Below, piece by piece: positions 62,425 through 64,000 of a stretch of DNA of 64,000 nt (the first letter of the stretch is position 1; each line of letters opens with the position of its first letter). Below the pieces are notes generated by a model, which saw only the letters and a list, made by a program, of their open reading frames with translations, did not search any database and was not told where the DNA came from. The stretch is from contig NZ_LGYZ01000001.1 of the NCBI RefSeq assembly GCF_001310275.1, positions 62,001-126,000 on the forward strand, given 5' to 3'. Position numbers and translations under genes: made by a program. Source of the DNA: Nocardia arizonensis. Lineage in GTDB: Bacteria; Actinomycetota; Actinomycetes; Mycobacteriales; Mycobacteriaceae.

Positions 62425-62952
62425 ATGGCGGGCAGCGACGAACAGTTGGACCTCGGTTTTGCCGTCGAGCAGACCGAGTGGGGCAAGTGGGTCGACCCCG
62501 AACGACGCGCCGCCCAGGTGTGGAAGTTCATGAAACACGCAGGACTACAAGAGATTCCAGCCGAGCCGTGGGCCTTGGACGCGCCGGAGGTCAAGCGGCT
62601 CAACCCGATCGTGGCCGAACTGTTCCCCGACATGGCTACCGCGATGGCACCCGAGAACGCCGATATGGCAGACGCATTCATCTGCTTCATGGGTGAATGC
62701 TTCGTCAAATACGCGGGCGCGGAATGGATCGATGAAGAATACTTCGGCCGCGAATACTCCTTCTACGATCACGTCAACCCCGCGTTGCTGTTCGACAACC
62801 ACGACGAAGACGTAGAAACAGCATACGGATTGATGCAAAGCATCATCACCCGCTCATCTGGCCATGACGGAATGTTTTCCAAATTGGTCGCCATCTTGCG
62901 AGAATACCGAGAATATTACGAAGAGAAACGTCGAGAGGATGCCTCGATGTAA
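62425..62952 (+). CDS. accessory hypothetical protein (175 aa)
   Basis: 175 residues, acidic and helical, with an aromatic EWIDEEYFGREYSFYDHVNP region (shown in part) and a C-terminal coiled segment REYREYYEEKRRED. Codon third positions carry more A/T than elsewhere, suggesting transfer. GAAGAGGA precedes the ATG. The acidity and pairing with the nuclease-like gene 30 bases downstream fit an immunity or accessory protein of a toxin system, but this is speculative. Confidence 0.6.
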   Translation: MAGSDEQLDLGFAVEQTEWGKWVDPERRAAQVWKFMKHAGLQEIPAEPWALDAPEVKRLNPIVAELFPDMATAMAPENADMADAFICFMGECFVKYAGAEWIDEEYFGREYSFYDHVNPALLFDNHDEDVETAYGLMQSIITRSSGHDGMFSKLVAILREYREYYEEKRREDASM

Positions 62953-62982
62953 GGGTAGCTTTCCGTAGCTCGAGGGGGGTTC

Positions 62983-63966
62983 GTGCGCGACGAGTACGAC
63001 AAAGACCGCCACAACATCGACAACAACACGCGCGGAAGGGTATTCGAGAACGGTGCGTACAAGTTCTTTCGCGACGGCGAGAACGGCTACAACCGCCAAT
63101 CTCGCAAATTCGTTGCCGTCGGTCAGCGCATCAGGTTCGACAAGATAAAGGACGACCGAGGGCGCATCTATACCATCGAAGAGAAGTCAGGAAGAATCGA
63201 GGGGCAGAAAGACGAAAAACAACTGACAGTCGTTCGCGCACTTCTCGAAAACGGCGAGGTCGAACAGCACACTCTACGATCTGTCGAAAACGAGGAAATT
63301 TCTGATGAGACCCGCAAACTCATCGATGCGTTGAAACGTGACTTCCCGGACAGGTTCGTCCACCAGGTGATATCGCGGACCGACGCCCACGAGATCTGGG
63401 TACGCGGATTCCAGCTCGAGGAAGGCGAACAACTCGAGATCCCCGAAGTCGGCCGAACTGCCCGACTACAGCGCGCCCAGCAACGAGCCCAAGGCACCGC
63501 GAAAGCCCGACCAGAGCGCACCCAAGCCCCCGAACGGCCCCACACGGCCCGGGATGCTCAAATCCCGCTGGCGCTCGAGCATGGCACCGAAAAGGCTCAG
63601 CTTGAACAGATGTCCGCCACCCTGGGTCGGAGCAAGGATCTGGCCGCGACGCAGCAGGCCCTCCACGAGGCCATCGCCGCCGAGGTCCGCGAACTCGCCG
63701 AAGCCCAGCGACAGGGCCGTACCGTCGACGCCGAGCGGCTACGCGAAACCCACGCCCGCTTGACAGCCGGTCTGGCCGAGATCCGCGACCGAGAGCGGCA
63801 GAACACTCGCGACATGCTCGCCGCGGCAGGTCACACCGCCCGGCAGATCGAGCAGATGACGCCCATACGTCCTATCGGTCGGCCCGCGACGCAACCTCGG
63901 CCCGTTCCGCGAGTACCCGGCCCGCGCCCGTTCCGACGGCACGCGCCGTCGGCGTGCCGTCGGTGA
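62983..63966 (+). CDS. accessory protein with nuclease-like N-terminal region
   Basis: 327 residues. The N-terminal ~145 form a compact, charged, alpha/beta region with a G-x-E-x-K-type stretch (RIYTIEEKSGRIEG) that resembles a PD-(D/E)xK nuclease core; this is a visual impression only. After about 155 the sequence becomes Ala/Gln/Arg-rich, with a long coiled helix (about 195-285) and a Pro-rich end. The GTG at 62983 has GAGGGGGG upstream. Composition differs from the core genome. It could be a toxin or DNA-processing protein; its 3' end overlaps a minus-strand frame. Confidence 0.6.
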   Translation: MRDEYDKDRHNIDNNTRGRVFENGAYKFFRDGENGYNRQSRKFVAVGQRIRFDKIKDDRGRIYTIEEKSGRIEGQKDEKQLTVVRALLENGEVEQHTLRSVENEEISDETRKLIDALKRDFPDRFVHQVISRTDAHEIWVRGFQLEEGEQLEIPEVGRTARLQRAQQRAQGTAKARPERTQAPERPHTARDAQIPLALEHGTEKAQLEQMSATLGRSKDLAATQQALHEAIAAEVRELAEAQRQGRTVDAERLRETHARLTAGLAEIRDRERQNTRDMLAAAGHTARQIEQMTPIRPIGRPATQPRPVPRVPGPRPFRRHAPSACRR

Positions 63967-64000
63967 GCAGCAGCGCGTATTCGGTGTCATTGTGCACCGG
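63872..64000 (-). CDS. C-terminal end of a minus-strand gene (partial)
   Basis: On the minus strand, a frame enters from the right edge and ends at a TAG at 63872-63874. The 42 visible residues (EYALLLTDGTPTARAVGTG and following) show the strong GC third-position bias of real genes here. It overlaps the tail of the convergent 62983-63966 gene by 95 bases, so one of the two may end elsewhere. Confidence 0.45.
   Translation of the reverse strand, partial: PVHNDTEYALLLTDGTPTARAVGTGAGRVLAERAEVASRADR

Noticed and set aside
61933..62538. Minus-strand frames considered as transposase fragments
   Set aside because: Neither contains DDE-type motifs or a recognisable transposase segment, and no terminal inverted repeats or target duplications were seen.
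1..64000. tRNA genes, rRNA genes and CRISPR arrays
   Set aside because: No cloverleaf with a T-arm and acceptor stem, rRNA landmark, or regularly spaced repeat array was noticed on either strand while reading; a covariance-model scan was not possible.

Overview
The DNA is very GC-rich with strong G/C bias at third codon positions, frequent GTG starts, many 4-base ATGA/GTGA overlaps and several probably leaderless genes. The gene families point to a mycolic-acid actinomycete, most likely Nocardia or a close relative: MHB-type hemophore, EthA-like Baeyer-Villiger monooxygenase, DUF574 methyltransferases, an Rv3235-family protein, CE1758-type luciferase-like enzyme, a KstR-like operator and an MSMEG_0565-0572-type nitrogen cluster. 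It looks chromosomal, with accessory DNA at the right edge. No rRNA, tRNA, CRISPR array or intact insertion sequence was seen.

Layout. 0-10 kb: small membrane and stress genes, a lipoprotein, an AraC regulator divergent from an ethA-like monooxygenase, a large LuxR/MalT-type (LAL) regulator and a hemophore. 10-16 kb: a two-component system, an F420-type oxidoreductase behind a KstR-like box, a MerR regulator fused to a DNA sliding-clamp fold, and a zinc-type CDF exporter. 16-21.7 kb: a DUF574 methyltransferase paired with a PAS-GGDEF protein, then two transporters or membrane proteins. 21.7-26.5 kb: aldehyde dehydrogenase and GMC oxidoreductase, divergent from an AraC regulator across a perfect palindrome. 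26.9-33.1 kb: one stand-alone NRPS of architecture A-T-C-A-T-R. 33-37.6 kb: Mut7-C protein, a second GGDEF(-EAL)/DUF574 pair, thioredoxin. 37.7-44.4 kb: Nudix, ilvD, a clpP pair whose second subunit lacks the catalytic serine, a ClgR/PopR-like regulator, and a molybdenum-oxidoreductase/flavin-reductase operon. 44.8-52.0 kb: a seven-gene Nit1C-type cluster (nitrogen starvation/cyanide assimilation) with a fused GNAT-AIR synthase gene and a second nitrilase-like gene that has lost catalytic residues. 52-61.7 kb: 3-hydroxyacyl-CoA dehydrogenase, a very large SARP/AfsR-type regulator with its own heptameric repeats, small zinc-ribbon proteins, a cysteine-bearing MerR regulator, Rv3235-family protein and a CE1758 monooxygenase. 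61.7-64 kb: a decayed CE1759 flavin reductase followed by lower-GC accessory genes, one with a nuclease-like motif.

Regulatory logic visible in the sequence: the cysteine-bearing MerR gene at 59.3-59.7 kb and the thioredoxin gene 22 kb away share an almost identical 31-bp promoter/operator with the 19-bp spacer typical of MerR targets, so they probably form one redox regulon. The clpP pair and the neighbouring XRE regulator ending in Leu-Ala-Ala resemble the Streptomyces clpP3/clpP4-popR circuit. The Nit1C genes are co-directional, mostly overlapping, and preceded by a possible GlnR half-site.
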